Source of the DNA: Symbiodinium natans
Taxonomy: Eukaryota > Sar > Dinophyceae > Suessiales > Symbiodiniaceae
Length of the DNA stretch: 64,000 nucleotides
Direction of reading: 5' to 3'
Assembly (NCBI GenBank): GCA_905221605.1
Contig: CAJNDS010002490.1
Coordinates: forward strand, 1-64,000
In this document: positions 50,560 through 59,563 of the stretch, one piece after another
Position numbering within the stretch: position 1 is the first letter of the stretch
Layout: each line of letters starts with the position of its first letter
The notes under the pieces: generated by a model
Seen by the model: only the letters and a program-made list of their open reading frames with translations
The model's database searches: none
What the model was told of the DNA's origin: nothing
Program-made: the position numbers and the translations under genes

Positions 50560-50660
50560 ACTGAGGACCAGCCAGCTGAATCTTGGTGCAGGGCGAGGCG
50601 ACATAGTATCAGATGATGGGTTGCTTGCCAGAGAACTTGAACTTGGCTGCACTCAGAAGG
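50560..50660 (-). CDS. unidentified gene G, exon with in-frame TGA
   Basis: Reads SAAKFKFSGKQPII, TGA (50,609-50,611), YYVASPCTKIQLAG in one frame. No GT donor lies between the two parts, so this is a good candidate for TGA read as Trp. Confidence 0.5.
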
Positions 50661-50744
50661 GTAGCTAAAGATTAAGTTTTTAGCTGCCATATTAAGAAAC
50701 CCAATAAACCCAAAAAAGGTAAGGATCTAAAGTTACAGTAAAGT

Positions 50745-50930
50745 ACCACAAAGTGAAATTAAGGTTTTCCAGAACAAGGACCCAAAGAGCCCAATACCCC
50801 TTACTCAAGGAATATACCTTACATGTTGTAGGGATCCTTACTATGGTTTAAGGGTATGTTCCTTAATTGAGGGGTAATGGGCTCTCTGGGGAAGGCCAGA
50901 ATTTCATTACATATCCATGTTCTGGTAGGG
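50745..50930. mobile_element. large inverted-repeat element
   Basis: AGAGCCCAATACCCCTTACT...CTTA pairs with TAAGGGTATGTTCC...GGGTAATGGGCTCT over ~36 bp with few mismatches; total ~120-180 bp. Lies between two exons of gene G. Confidence 0.75.
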
Positions 50931-50975
50931 ATTGTCAGTCCCTCCCCCTAGCAGCAACCCCGGATGCTACATGAC

Positions 50976-51329
50976 CTTGTGTTTCTTCGCCGCTATCTCG
51001 TTGGCTGCCTTGACGTTTCGGCTTCTGCTGCTAGACACCGATGAGCTTTCATCTTCAGATTCTGAACCAGGCTCAGGGTCCCAGACCGGGTGCTGCAAAG
51101 ACCACAACACTGCATCCTGTGCATTCTTTGACAACCTCCAGAATGTTATTGCAAGGGTAACCACAGCTCTCATGCACAGCTGTCTTTTGCAAGCGGATGC
51201 ACAGCCTCGGGCCCGCATGGCCGATCTGATACGTTGCTTGTCTTTCCCATTGCGCTGGTAACAATCCTTCGAATCAGCATCATCTTGGCTGTGCATCATG
51301 AGCTGGTTGAAGGTCTTCGTGTAAGTCTG
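50976..51329 (-). CDS. unidentified gene G, largest exon
   Basis: About 118 codons open, from TYTKTFNQLMMHSQDDADSK through VVTLAITFWRLSKNAQDAVL to an acidic-serine stretch (EPGSESEDESSSVSSSRSRN) and NEIAAKKHK, ending at an AAG|GTCATG donor. The Ser/Glu/Asp tract suggests a phosphorylated linker. The opposite strand is also partly open, but this frame continues the direction of all neighbours. Confidence 0.55.
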
Positions 51330-51504
51330 AAGTCCAGGCTGCACATTTGGGTTTAGGGCTTAGGGTTTAGGGTTTGGGGTCTGGGGTTTAGGGTCTAAAG
51401 GCCGACAGGATCCATGTACCCATGCAGTCGATACTTTAGACCCCAAGAGGACTACCTCGTGGCCACTGTTGGGAACCATAGGGTTTAGGGTTTAGGGCTT
51501 AGAG

Positions 51505-51607
51505 GACCGGAGCTCGCAAGGCTTGCGCACACTGAATTCTGGGGCTCTTCCCTTTGGTCCTGCTTCAGCAGCGCAAGGGCCGTCGTTGCAAAGCCGTAAA
51601 TACTCTC
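51505..51607 (-). CDS. unidentified gene G, exon
   Basis: Starts with GAGAGTATT after the introner acceptor and reads ESIYGFATTALALLKQDQRE then EPQNSVCASLASSG. Joined in frame to the next exon upstream (C|E). Confidence 0.6.
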
Positions 51608-51826
51608 CTTGGTAGCCCAGGAACCATATTCTAATAAAAATGTACACTTTTTGGGGCTGGGGGTTAGGGTTTAGGGTTTAGGGTTTAGGGTTTAGGGTTT
51701 AGGGTTTAGGGTTTAGGGTTTAGGGTTTAGGGTTTAGGGTTTAGGGTTTAGGGTTTAGGGTGGTTACTTTACAAGGGAACCTTGAACTCCGAAAAAGGGT
51801 CAAGGGCATCACTGGGCTACCGAGTC
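51608..51826 (-). mobile_element. introner intron (GA-AG), family 2, carrying TTTAGGG array
   Basis: 219 nt. Element ends GGTAGCCCAGG and CTGGGCTACC. The exons QQPANTC and ESIYGFATT join in frame when GACTCGGTAG...CTACCAAG is removed. A ~14-unit array (51,664-51,765) replaces the middle. This shows an array-bearing introner inside a gene. Confidence 0.7.
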
Positions 51827-51907
51827 GCACGTGTTTGCAGGTTGTTGGGCAAGGTCCTCTTGGACTTGGCCCAGGCAACCAAGGCCTTCGATCAAGGGAT
51901 TCAGACT
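51827..51907 (-). CDS. unidentified gene G, first recognised exon
   Basis: Reads LNPLIEGLGCLGQVQEDLAQ then QPANTC. The 3' border is exact by frame restoration; the 5' side abuts TTTAGGG DNA. Confidence 0.55.
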
Positions 51908-52019
51908 AGGGTTTAGGGTTTAGGGTTTAGGGTTTAGGGCTTAGGGTTTAGGGTTTATGGCTTAGGGCTTAGGGTTTAGGGCGTAGGGTTTAGGGTTGAG
52001 GGTTTGGGGACTCGTACTC

Positions 52020-52135
52020 CCTAAGGTTGCACCCCTAAAGGCTCCCCTTAATATACTCCCAATATGGCCCTCATATTCCCTTAGGGGATCTTTAAAGAGA
52101 GTGCCCAAACCCAAGGGTATACAACCTTAGGGGTC
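52020..52135. mobile_element. inverted-repeat element
   Basis: CTCCCTAAGGTTGCACCCCT pairs with the GGGTATACAACCTTAGGGG end; inner arms CTCCCCTTAATATACTCCCA / CCTCATATTCCCTTAGGGGA. Confidence 0.6.
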
Positions 52136-52393
52136 CGAGGTAGAGTCCTATGATTCAAGCCCTTGGGAGTAGGAACTCAAGGCTTCGTATTCCTAGCTGA
52201 CTGGCCATGTCGTCATGATCGTAACGCAAGAACAGGAGAAGTAGGAGCAAGTAGCACAGGACAAGCATTAGACCGCAACAAAAAAAAACAACAAACACAA
52301 AAAAGTACAGCAGTCGCAGCAGCAACAGTAGTGATCAGTCCACTGTAGCATCCCATAGCAGCGGAAGCGGCAACAACCCCAAAACCCTAAACC

Positions 52394-52484
52394 TTCGGAT
52401 GTTCCCCTTATACTAAGAGTCCTTAACACCCCTATTATCGTCCCTCTTAAGGAGCTGCTAGTATAAGGGAGGAACATCCCGACC
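52394..52484. mobile_element. inverted-repeat element, family 5
   Basis: Ends GGATGTTCCCCTTATACTAA and TAGTATAAGGGAGGAACATC; central ACCCCTATTATCGTCCC. Confidence 0.8.
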
Positions 52485-52485
52485 C

Positions 52486-52568
52486 TAACCCTAAACCCTA
52501 AACCCTAAACCCTAAACCCTAAACCCTAAACCCTAAACCCTAAACCCTAAACCCTAAACCCTAAACCC
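52486..52568. repeat. CCCTAAA array
   Basis: Eleven to twelve perfect units directly after the family-5 element. Confidence 0.95.
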
Positions 52569-52897
52569 GGACGGGCCTCATGCAGTTGCTGCCTTAGACT
52601 ACAGCCGAGAGGGCCGGGGGGGCATGCGCCAAGAGGTTCGTCTTGCTCCACATGTCGGGTTTAGGGTTTCGGGTTTAGGGTGTAGGATTTAGGGTTTAGG
52701 GTGCCCGAAATTATGGCCCCTTTGTTGGGTATCCTAAATAATAGGGGGCCGCCATATAAAGAACCCAAAAAAGAAAGTAACACGATAGAACGGTGTTTAA
52801 GACTCCCCGTGCACTTTCAAGCAAGGTCAGGGCTCAGTTGTCGGGTATTCACCTCTGTCCAAGGTAGGGGTTTAGGGCCGGTTTAGGGTTTAGGGTT

Positions 52898-53290
52898 TAA
52901 GGCGACAAGTAGGGGCAAGGGCCCTCAATTGGGTTATAGGTCTTACTACCCTAAACCCTAAACCCTAAACCCTAAACCCTAAACCCTAGACCCTAAACCC
53001 TAAGACACCAGGCTTTGAACATCATCGAACCTGAGAGCTCACATCTCAACCTCCAGACGCCTGTGCAACAGGCTACAAGAAGGGGGCTCCCTTAGGGTTT
53101 AAGGTTTAGGGTTTAGGGTGGGTTTAGGGTTTAGGGTTTAGGGTTTAGGGTTTAGGGTTTAGGGTTTAGGGTTTAGGGTTTAGGGTTTAGGGTTTAGGGT
53201 TTAGGGTTTAGGATTTCGGGTAGTAAGACTTATAGCCCAACTAAGCGTCCTTCTCCCCCATTTGCAACTAGGGGGCCCCTACAGGTGGCT
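52898..53290. mobile_element. family-1 elements broken by arrays, with possible exon between
   Basis: A left half (GACAAGTAGGGGCAAGGGCC...TATAGGTCTTACT) runs into CCCTAAA (52,949-53,004). At 53,090-53,285 a reversed family-1 copy (GGGGGCTCCCTTAGGG ... CAACTAGGGGGCCCCTACAG) is split by ~15 TTTAGGG units (53,118-53,213). 53,005-53,090 may hold a short minus exon. Confidence 0.65.
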
Positions 53291-53352
53291 AGACCCGAAG
53301 CCTGCTCATACGCAACGAGAAACGCTCTCACCTTCAACCTAGGCATGATAGC
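53290..53352 (-). CDS. putative host exon
   Basis: Reads AIMPRLKVRAFLVAYEQASG. Bounded by a family-1 end and a TTTAGGG array (53,359-53,412). Confidence 0.4.
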
Positions 53353-53594
53353 CCCCCAGGGTTTAGGGTTTAGGGTTTAGGGTTTAGGGTTTAGGGTTTA
53401 GGGTTCAGGGTCCCCCCCACCCCCTCCTCTCCCCCAAACCCGACCCGCGCCAAACTCACCAACAAGCTTGGGTGGGTTCCCTCCCAAACCCACAGCCCCC
53501 AACGAAAGCCTGAACCCTAAACCCTAAAACCCTAAACCCTCAACCCTAAACCCTAAACCCTAAACCCTAAACCCTGAACCCTAAACCCTAAACC

Positions 53595-53735
53595 CTAAAC
53601 CAACGTTCAACTCCGCCGCGCACTCGGCGCAGGAGCCGGCGGCCAGGCAGGCGAAGTTGGCGCTGGTGCCAGCTTCTGCAGTGTAGGCGGCGAGGAGAGG
53701 CAGGCGCCCATGGCGTCGGTGGAGAGGGTAAGTGG
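53595..53735 (-). CDS. putative host exon, Ala/Cys-rich
   Basis: Reads YPLHRRHGRLPLLAAYTAEA then GTSANFACLAAGSCAECAAE. GC-rich island after a CCCTAAA array; C.....CAEC could bind metal. Function unknown. Confidence 0.45.
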
Positions 53736-54449
53736 CTTTAGGGTTTAGCAGGTTTTTTTGGTGTAAACCTCAAGTCCTCAAACTCATGGCGACGTATTCA
53801 CCCCTGATCTCGAGGCATTTAGGGATGAAGGAAGTGTGAGTACCTTGAGGGTCCCTAAACCCTAAAGCCTAAAGCCTAAACCCTTAAAGGGTTTACAAGC
53901 CTCACAGCCAGCTTTGGGCTTTTGAGCAAGCGGTTGGCCAAGCCTTCAAAACCCTGCACCCCTGTAGGGTTTAGGGTTTAGGGTTTAGGGTTTATGGGTT
54001 ATGGGTTTAGGGTTTGGGGTTTGGGGTTTGGGGTTTAGGGTTCAGGGCTTAGGGTTTAGGGCGAAGGTTCCGCAAGCGTGCTTGAGGTTCCAAGGCACCT
54101 CCTGTAGGATCCTATAAAGGCCTAGGGTTTCGGGCTGAAATATTGCAAGAACTGAGAGAGAGGGCCTCTCGCGGGGGGAAACAACTTAGCCAAAGAAGCC
54201 GGACTCTACTGCTTTGTTATACTCTATAGGTTTCTATGATCAAGCACCCCTTGTTCAAGAAAAATAGGGTTCTTACGGCAGCCCAGGGTTGGTTTAGGGT
54301 TTAGGGTCTAGAGCTTAAGGTCTAGGGTTCATCCACATCAGCAACAACCCAAACCTGCAAGCCTGAAAGCCTTAAACCCTCAGGCATTGCACCCTACAGT
54401 ACGCCCCAAAAAACCGTCGAAGGCTAAACCCCACACCCTTACCAAAACC

Positions 54450-54572
54450 CTGCATGTCGGGGCCCCCTAGTTATAAGTAGGCCGATACGGGCCCTTACTT
54501 GGGTTACAAGTTCTACTCTTCAGGTCATAAACCCCTTAAGGAAAGATAGTGTAGTAAGGGAGGCCCCTACTT
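54450..54572. mobile_element. inverted-repeat element, family 1
   Basis: Full copy: GCATGTCGGGGCCCCCTAGT ... AGTAAGGGAGGCCCCTACTT. Confidence 0.8.
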
Positions 54573-54969
54573 CTAAAGCTCTAAGCCTTTAAAGCCCCGA
54601 AAGCCCTAAATACCCGACAGCAGCGAACCCAACCCGTCCCTACCCTAAAGCCCAAACCCTTCTGAAAACTCCAAAGCGCCTTTAAGCCTGAAACCTCCGT
54701 GCGGTTTAGGGTTTAGGGTTTAGGGTTTAGGGTTTAGGGTTTAGGGTTTAGTTAAGGCCTAGGGCTTAGGGCTTAGGGTCTAATCCCTAGAACAACTCTT
54801 CCCTTCAAGTGTGCTTGGTATTTGTGGCCTTCTTTTTAGGGTTCAGGGGGCTTTGGGGGCTTGGGGGTTATAGGGCTTGGGTGGTCTTAGGGCTTATAAA
54901 GGTTCAGGGTTTACCCTAAAACCTAAACCCTAAACCCTAAACCCCAAACCCCCAAAAAAGCTGACAAAT

Positions 54970-55035
54970 CAAACGAAGGCGCCCGAGGAACCAGTCCACC
55001 CTCACTTCGTCCAGGCCCCAGCGCCTGGGGGATTT
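54970..55035 (-). CDS. putative host exon
   Basis: Reads RRWGLDEVRVDWFLGRLRLI. Short but clean; a second possible exon (MPLHPLVQLCGFSKV) lies at 55,215-55,260. Confidence 0.35.
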
Positions 55036-55803
55036 GGGGTTTAGGATTAGGGTTTAGGGTTAGGGTTTGGGGTTTGGGGTTTAAGGTTTAGGGGGTTTAG
55101 GGTGTTAGGGTTTATATGGTTTATAGGGTTTATAGGGTTTGTAGGGTTTAACGTTTAAAGGGTTGTAGGTTCAGGTTTCGCATCGAGGGCTCAGGGCTTA
55201 GGGTTTAGGGGTTCTACCTTGGAGAAGCCACACAGCTGTACCAGTGGGTGCAGGGGCATACCCTAAACCCTAAACCCTAAACCCTGAACCCTAAACCCTA
55301 AACCCTAAACCCCGTAGATTAGGATGGCCCATAAAAAACCCTCGTACACCGAATAAGGGAAAATATGACAGGTCCCAAGGGCCTACCTAGTAGAGAATCC
55401 CTTAAGGGGTCGAGGGGTTGGGGCTTGGGGTTTAGGCTTTATGGTTTCGGGTGTGTGACTGAGTATTGAAGGTTTGGGAGTACTGGGCCCTAAGGTTTGG
55501 GGGGGGGGGGGGGGGGGGGCCGAGTGAAAGTTTCTGCGTCGTCCTTTGGGTGCATGGATCTTCGCTTAGGCTGGCTTGGTGGTTAAGACCGGGGTCTTAG
55601 GGATGTGCTCATCGGGGGAGCTTTGGGCGGAAACAGTCAAGGGCTAAGGGCTTAGAACTTAGGATGAAACCCTAAACCCTAAACCCTAAATGCCCTAAAC
55701 CCTAAACCCTCGGGGCTCCGAATCCCTACAGAGAGCAGAACTGTGGAGTTCAAACAGGGCTTCAAGCTACGGGTTGCGTTGTTCTGCAGGGTTGGACAAC
55801 CCT

Positions 55804-55949
55804 ACTTGGAGGTTCATGGTACTTATTAACCAATTATGACTGTACTTCTAACCCACTTATGAGCCCCTTAAGTGCGCTAATATGGTTGTAAGTACAGATA
55901 TAAGTACAGATATAATTGGTTATTAATCGGTACCATGAACCTCCAAGTA
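55804..55949. mobile_element. inverted-repeat element, family 4 (best copy)
   Basis: Ends ACTTGGAGGTTCATGGTACT and the exact complement AGTACCTTGAACC-type end GTACCATGAACCTCCAAGT. Inner TATAAGTACAGA repeats. Confidence 0.85.
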
Positions 55950-56097
55950 CCCCTTCAGACTCTGAACTGTCGTTCTTTGCGCTGGTACCGACTTCTCGTG
56001 GTGATTTGAATATGGGGGCTTACGATATTAGGGGCTTGTTACAGGAGATCCTACTCTTTGGGGGTCTGTACTGTAAACCCCCCATATTAAATTAGAA

Positions 56098-56226
56098 GAA
56101 CAAATCCACTCCAAGCCCGCGCCCATGAACCCCACGACGCTTGTTTCCAGTGGTGTCCTCTATGCTCCAAACGCACGAAACGATGCGAGGCATCTCTGCG
56201 CATGCCTTGTCTAGCCAACGAATCAT
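56098..56226 (-). CDS. unidentified gene I, exon
   Basis: Reads MIRWLDKACAEMPRIVSCVW then SIEDTTGNKRRGVHGRGLGV. Clear coding island downstream (minus) of the gene I exons. Confidence 0.5.
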
Positions 56227-56344
56227 GGGGGCTCAGGGCCTGAGACTTCTTGTGGTGGGCTTGGATATAGTATATGAATCAGAGGCGCTATATCGTGCGA
56301 GGCACAAAGCTCCCTAACCCTGAACCCTCAACCCCAAACCTTGT

Positions 56345-56590
56345 ATCTGAATTCTCACCGGCATCATTCCTATTCAGTGCCGCATCCAGCGCTTCAGAGA
56401 TGACCTGCAGCTCTGAAGCGCAGATGGGCCCGTTGTGGTTGTCATAGTTCAGCTCCTCGTCCCACATCTGAATCTTCTGAAAGACCAACTGGTAGCCTTT
56501 CACACTGCAAATTTCCTTCTCAACCTTCTTGTACCCTTTGACGACGTAGCGAACTGTGTCTTCACCTCGCTCTTTGCCGAAACCCAAGGC
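56345..56590 (-). CDS. unidentified gene I, exon
   Basis: Reads GKERGEDTVRYVVKGYKKVE then KEICSVKGYQLVFQKIQMWD and ELNYDNHNGPICASELQVIS. A telomere-repeat-free exon of ~80 codons with good alternation of charge. No family recognised. Confidence 0.55.
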
Positions 56591-56639
56591 TCTGAACCCT
56601 AATTCAACCCTATACTGCCCTAAAGCCTCAAACGCCAAC

Positions 56640-56860
56640 TCAGCAAAGCTCAGGAGAAAATGATGTCAAGTCGCCCACGCTCAACGATATGTCACGGCCC
56701 AAGTTCTCTTCCATCTTCGACGGCATTCGGGCGATGGCTCCTGCAATCTGCTCTCGCAGGTGTTCGCAGACTTTCTCGGATGTAACTGCGAGGCGAAACG
56801 CGATTGCTGGACGTCGGTGCTGTGCGAAGCAGGTGTCACTGTACAGCAGCCTGCCCGTGC
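56640..56860 (-). CDS. unidentified gene I, exon
   Basis: Begins GCACGGGCAGG right after the introner acceptor and reads TGRLLYSDTCFAQHRRPAIA, FRLAVTSEKVCEHLREQIAG, AIARMPSKMEENLGRDISLS. The 5' border is exact. Confidence 0.6.
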
Positions 56861-56967
56861 CTATACTGAACTTGGAACCCGAGCAAAAAGTCGATTTGTT
56901 TAGCTGTTTCTTGGGAATGAAAGTACCAAACAAATAAACAATACTCCCCAGAATGCCTATAAGGTGC
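56861..56967 (-). mobile_element. introner intron (GC-AG), family 10, 107 nt
   Basis: TSD GCAC: GGGCC|GCACCTTATAGG...CAGTATAG|GCACGGG. Frame is restored exactly (SIQG-R-TGRLL). The same element (CCTATACTGAAC...CAGCTGTTTCTT-like core) is the intron at 59,564-59,674. Confidence 0.8.
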
Positions 56968-57362
56968 GGCCCTGTATGCTCAAGCCCGGTGTCGAAGTAG
57001 TGTCAGCATCGACTGACCCGAAGTGCGACACCACCAGCGCATCAGGCCAAACACCAGAGTGTGGAGTGCCCTGCGTGCATGGCTCCATAAACCTAAAACT
57101 CTGGCGCCCTACCAGCTCTTCATTAGCAATTCGCCCACGAAAATTGTGGTTCCATGTTGTGGTAACATCATTTGATGGCTTGTACCAAAAAACGAAATCC
57201 TGGCAGCCACAAAAAGGAGCTACGCTTCTTCGGGTGTCTACGTAACGAAGTTGTATTGAGAGCCAGAACCCAGCCTGACTGCGCTCGAGGGTCAACCTGA
57301 TCACCATGCCCGATTCCACTTCGCACGGAGACGTGGCACCGAGGTCTCTGAGGCAAGGCATC
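56968..57362 (-). CDS. unidentified gene I, large exon
   Basis: About 131 codons: PCLRDLGATSPCEVESGMVI, RLTLERSQAGFWLSIQLRYV, APFCGCQDFVFWYKPSNDVT, FMEPCTQGTPHSGVWPDALV. Beta-rich and Cys/Trp-containing. Both borders exact through introner removal. Family not recognised. Confidence 0.65.
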
Positions 57363-57482
57363 CTTGGTAGCCCAGCAACCATATTTAAAACAAAGGGCAC
57401 CCTTTTTTGGGTTGGTTGTTTTATAAAGGGAACCCATAACCAAAAAACAAGGGTAAAGCGTACCACTGGGCTACCAAGCATC
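57363..57482 (-). mobile_element. introner intron (GA-AG), family 2, intact, 120 nt
   Basis: TSD GATGC: TTCGT|GATGCTTGGTAGCC...GGCTACCAAG|GATGCC. Ends GGTAGCCCAG / CTGGGCTACC. Excision joins DRFV and MPCLRDL in one frame; leaving the element or cutting at GT...AG does not. Confidence 0.8.
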
Positions 57483-57690
57483 ACGAACCTGTCTGAAAAT
57501 TCGGTCTTCAAGTACTTGGAAAACTGGGCTTGGAACTTTAGCTCCGCCAGCTCTCCGCGGAGCTCTTCCGTCGTCCACTGTTTGCCCCGATGCTCCCGCA
57601 GGCCGGCAAAAAACAGAGCTCCGAGCTGCAAGACTGCTCGATTCTGCGTGCCGGCTTGGCCCACCTTCTGCGCGAGGTTTCCAATTTTGG
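57483..57690 (-). CDS. unidentified gene I, exon
   Basis: Reads GQAGTQNRAVLQLGALFFAG, LREHRGKQWTTEELRGELAE, LKFQAQFSKYLKTEFSDRFV. The 3' border is exact; a further upstream exon is likely at 57,865-57,940 (SFGRDPQLEELTKHLSKLEV). Confidence 0.6.
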
Positions 57691-57735
57691 GAGGTTCCCA
57701 GGCTTGGGTTTACGGGTCAGGGTAAGGATCCCTTA

Positions 57736-57840
57736 ACCCTAAACCCTAAACTCCAAACCCCAAACCCTAAACCCCAAACCCTAAACCCTAAACCCCAAAC
57801 CCCAAACTCTAAATCTTAAACCCTTAACCCTAAACCCGAG
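57736..57840. repeat. CCCTAAA/CCCCAAA mixed array
   Basis: About 14 units alternating CCCTAAA and CCCCAAA. Confidence 0.85.
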
Positions 57841-58199
57841 TCGTGGGTTGGATCCCCAAAACCCACCTCGAGCTTGGAGAGATGTTTGGTCAACTCCTCC
57901 AACTGCGGATCGCGGCCAAAACTGCTTGCGCTGGGCCTAACAATTAGGGTTTAGGGTTTAGGGAACAGGTTCTTTGTTTTAGGGTTTAGGAATTAGGGTT
58001 TAGGGTTTAGGGAACAGGTTCTTTGTTTTAGGGCTGGGGGTTTAGGGGTTGAGGGTTTAGGGAAAATTTAAACTTGGGCCTTAAAGGGGGTTCCGCATAT
58101 ACATTAGCTTTAGCTGAGGCTTTGTCGGAAAGTCACAGGGCAGCAGTTGCTAGAAGTCCCACCCTAAACCCTAAACCTAAACCCTAAACCCTAAACCCT

Positions 58200-58286
58200 A
58201 AACCCCTAATCCCAACTTTGGTTTGCAATCGCGCAATTCCGGGCGGGTTGATCTGCTAGAAGGGCTTGTAATACTTGCAGGGCATA
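58200..58286 (-). CDS. exon with in-frame TAG
   Basis: If the element at 58,287 is removed with one target copy, the frame reads ALSMPCKYYKPF, TAG (58,256-58,258), QINPPGIARLQTKVGI. This is either a stop after KPF or, with TAG as Gln, a continuous exon. The smooth continuation favours the second. Confidence 0.45.
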
Positions 58287-58374
58287 CTTGGTAGCCCAGC
58301 AACCATCTTGTAATAAGGGCACCTTTGACTTTATAAGGGAACCCAGAACCAAAAAAGGGTACTGGGCTACCAAG
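58287..58374 (-). mobile_element. family-2 introner, intact, irregular splice context
   Basis: Ends CTTGGTAGCCCAGCAACC / GGGTACTGGGCTACCAAG, with GCATACTT on the left and CATACTT (8 bp including the TIR A/G) on the right. Exact excision would need a TA...AG intron, unlike the GN...AG of the others; GT-AG is off by one base. The unspliced frame is also open (84 nt, no stop). Confidence 0.65.
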
Positions 58375-58530
58375 CATACTTAAGGCTTCTGCTTTTGGAC
58401 CCCCTCTCCTAGTCGCAGGGCACAGTGCGAAGTAGTCGCGCGGTTTGAAGGCTCTAAGGTCCACGAAGGTCTCAGTCACCGATTGCATCTGCAACTTTGC
58501 GTCTGAGCAGGCATCTATGAGGATGAACCT
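58375..58530 (-). CDS. putative exon downstream of the KH domain
   Basis: Reads NDHPRFILIDACSDAKLQMQ, SVTETFVDLRAFKPRDYFAL, CPATRRGGPKAEAL. Starts after a CTGAG|GTAAC acceptor-like site. May be the C-terminal part of the KH protein or a separate gene. Confidence 0.5.
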
Positions 58531-58639
58531 CGGATGATCGTTACCTCAGCTTGCTGGCGTGAATACAGGGTTTAGGGTTTAGGGTTTAGAGAAGATGTAG
58601 TGCTTCTTTCAGGGTTGACGGTTAACAGCAACAACAACA

Positions 58640-58811
58640 CCCGATGCCCCACTTGAGCAAGGCGTCCCCGGTGGCAGCCGACGCGGTAGCGGTTCACCAG
58701 TCGCTGCACCTCCTGGATCACAGCGTCCACAGCTTCCTCACTCGCGCCCTCCACAACGACGACCGACTTCTCCGATATTCGTCCAGCAAACGGAGCGTCA
58801 CGGTTTTCAGC
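58640..58811 (-). CDS. KH-domain protein, exon with second half of KH fold
   Basis: Begins GCTGAAAACC after the acceptor CCGAG and reads AENRDAPFAGRISEKSVVVV then EGASEEAVDAVIQEVQRLVN. VVVEGASEEAVDAVIQEVQ is the last beta strand and helix of a KH domain. The 5' border is exact; the 3' border is unresolved (Leu-rich tail, then array). Confidence 0.7.
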
Positions 58812-59161
58812 CTCGGTAGCCCAGTAACCATATTCTAAACCGAGAATACCCTTGTTGGGGTTGGTTATCTTACAAGGGAACCTTGAACCCTAAACCCTAA
58901 ACCCTAAACCCTAAACCCTAAACCCTAAACCCTAAACCCTAAACCCTAAACCCTAAACCCTAAACCCTAAACCCTAACCAACAAATAGGCCAAAGGGTGC
59001 CACACTGGGCTACGAAGTAGCATTCACCCCTAACCCTAAACCCTAAACCCTAAACCCTAAACCCTAAACCCTGAACCCTAAACCCTGAACCCTGAACCCT
59101 GAACCCTGAACCCTGAACCCTGAACCCTGAACCCTGAACCCTGAACCCTAAGCCAAGTAGC
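58812..59161 (-). mobile_element. introner intron (GC-AG), family 2, with two CCCTAAA arrays
   Basis: 350 nt inside the KH domain. TSD GCT: AAT|GCTACTT...CTACCGAG|GCTGAA restores VKVN-AENRD. Array 1 (58,884-58,977) lies inside the element. Array 2 (59,030-59,150; CCCTAAA then CCCTGAA) lies between two copies of AAGTAGCATTCAC (ending ~59,027 and at 59,167), a 13-bp duplication of exon/intron border sequence. Confidence 0.8.
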
Positions 59162-59254
59162 ATTCACTTTGACAAGAGCGATCCCTGGGAAATGCTTCAG
59201 CTTCTGGATCGTCTCTCCACCGCGCCCAATGACCAGGCCGATGCTGCCAGGGTC
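59162..59254 (-). CDS. KH-domain protein, exon with GxxG loop
   Basis: 93 nt, 31 codons: DPGSIGLVIGRGGETIQKLK then HFPGIALVKVN. GLVIGRGGETIQKL is the diagnostic KH GxxG RNA-binding loop with helix. Both borders are exact: GA-AG intron upstream, GC-AG downstream. Confidence 0.8.
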
Positions 59255-59452
59255 CTCAGATCAAAAAGGGAGCCCTTTCTTGGGTTTAGGGTTTAGGGTT
59301 TAGGGTTTAGGTTTAGGGTTTAGGGTTTAGGGTTTAGGGTTTAGGGTTTAGGGTTTAGGGTTTAGGGTTTAGGGTTTAGGGTTTAGGGTTTAGGGCGAGC
59401 GAAGTCTAGACGAAAGCATAGAAAAATGGGGCACCACTGAAGTTTCAGGGTC
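59255..59452 (-). mobile_element. introner intron (GA-AG), eroded family 2, with TTTAGGG array
   Basis: 198 nt. TSD GACCCTG: GCGGTC|GACCCTGAAAC...CTGAG|GACCCTGGC. Excision yields KEVAVDPGSIGLVIG. The body keeps family-2 pieces (AAAAAGGGAGCCCTTTCTTG and GGGGCACCACTGAAG) around ~15 TTTAGGG units (59,284-59,395). Confidence 0.75.
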
Positions 59453-59563
59453 GACCGCCACCTCCTTGCGCACGACACGTGGCTGAGCGCCCTTGCCAAG
59501 CCCCGGCGTCCTCTTGCCAACTCTGGCCTGACAGCTGTCGGCCTTGCAGCCCTTTCCCAGTAC
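59453..59563 (-). CDS. KH-domain protein, basic exon
   Basis: 111 nt, 37 codons: VLGKGCKADSCQARVGKRTP then GLGKGAQPRVVRKEVAV. Lys/Arg/Gly-rich, leading into the KH domain. Both borders fixed. Confidence 0.7.
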
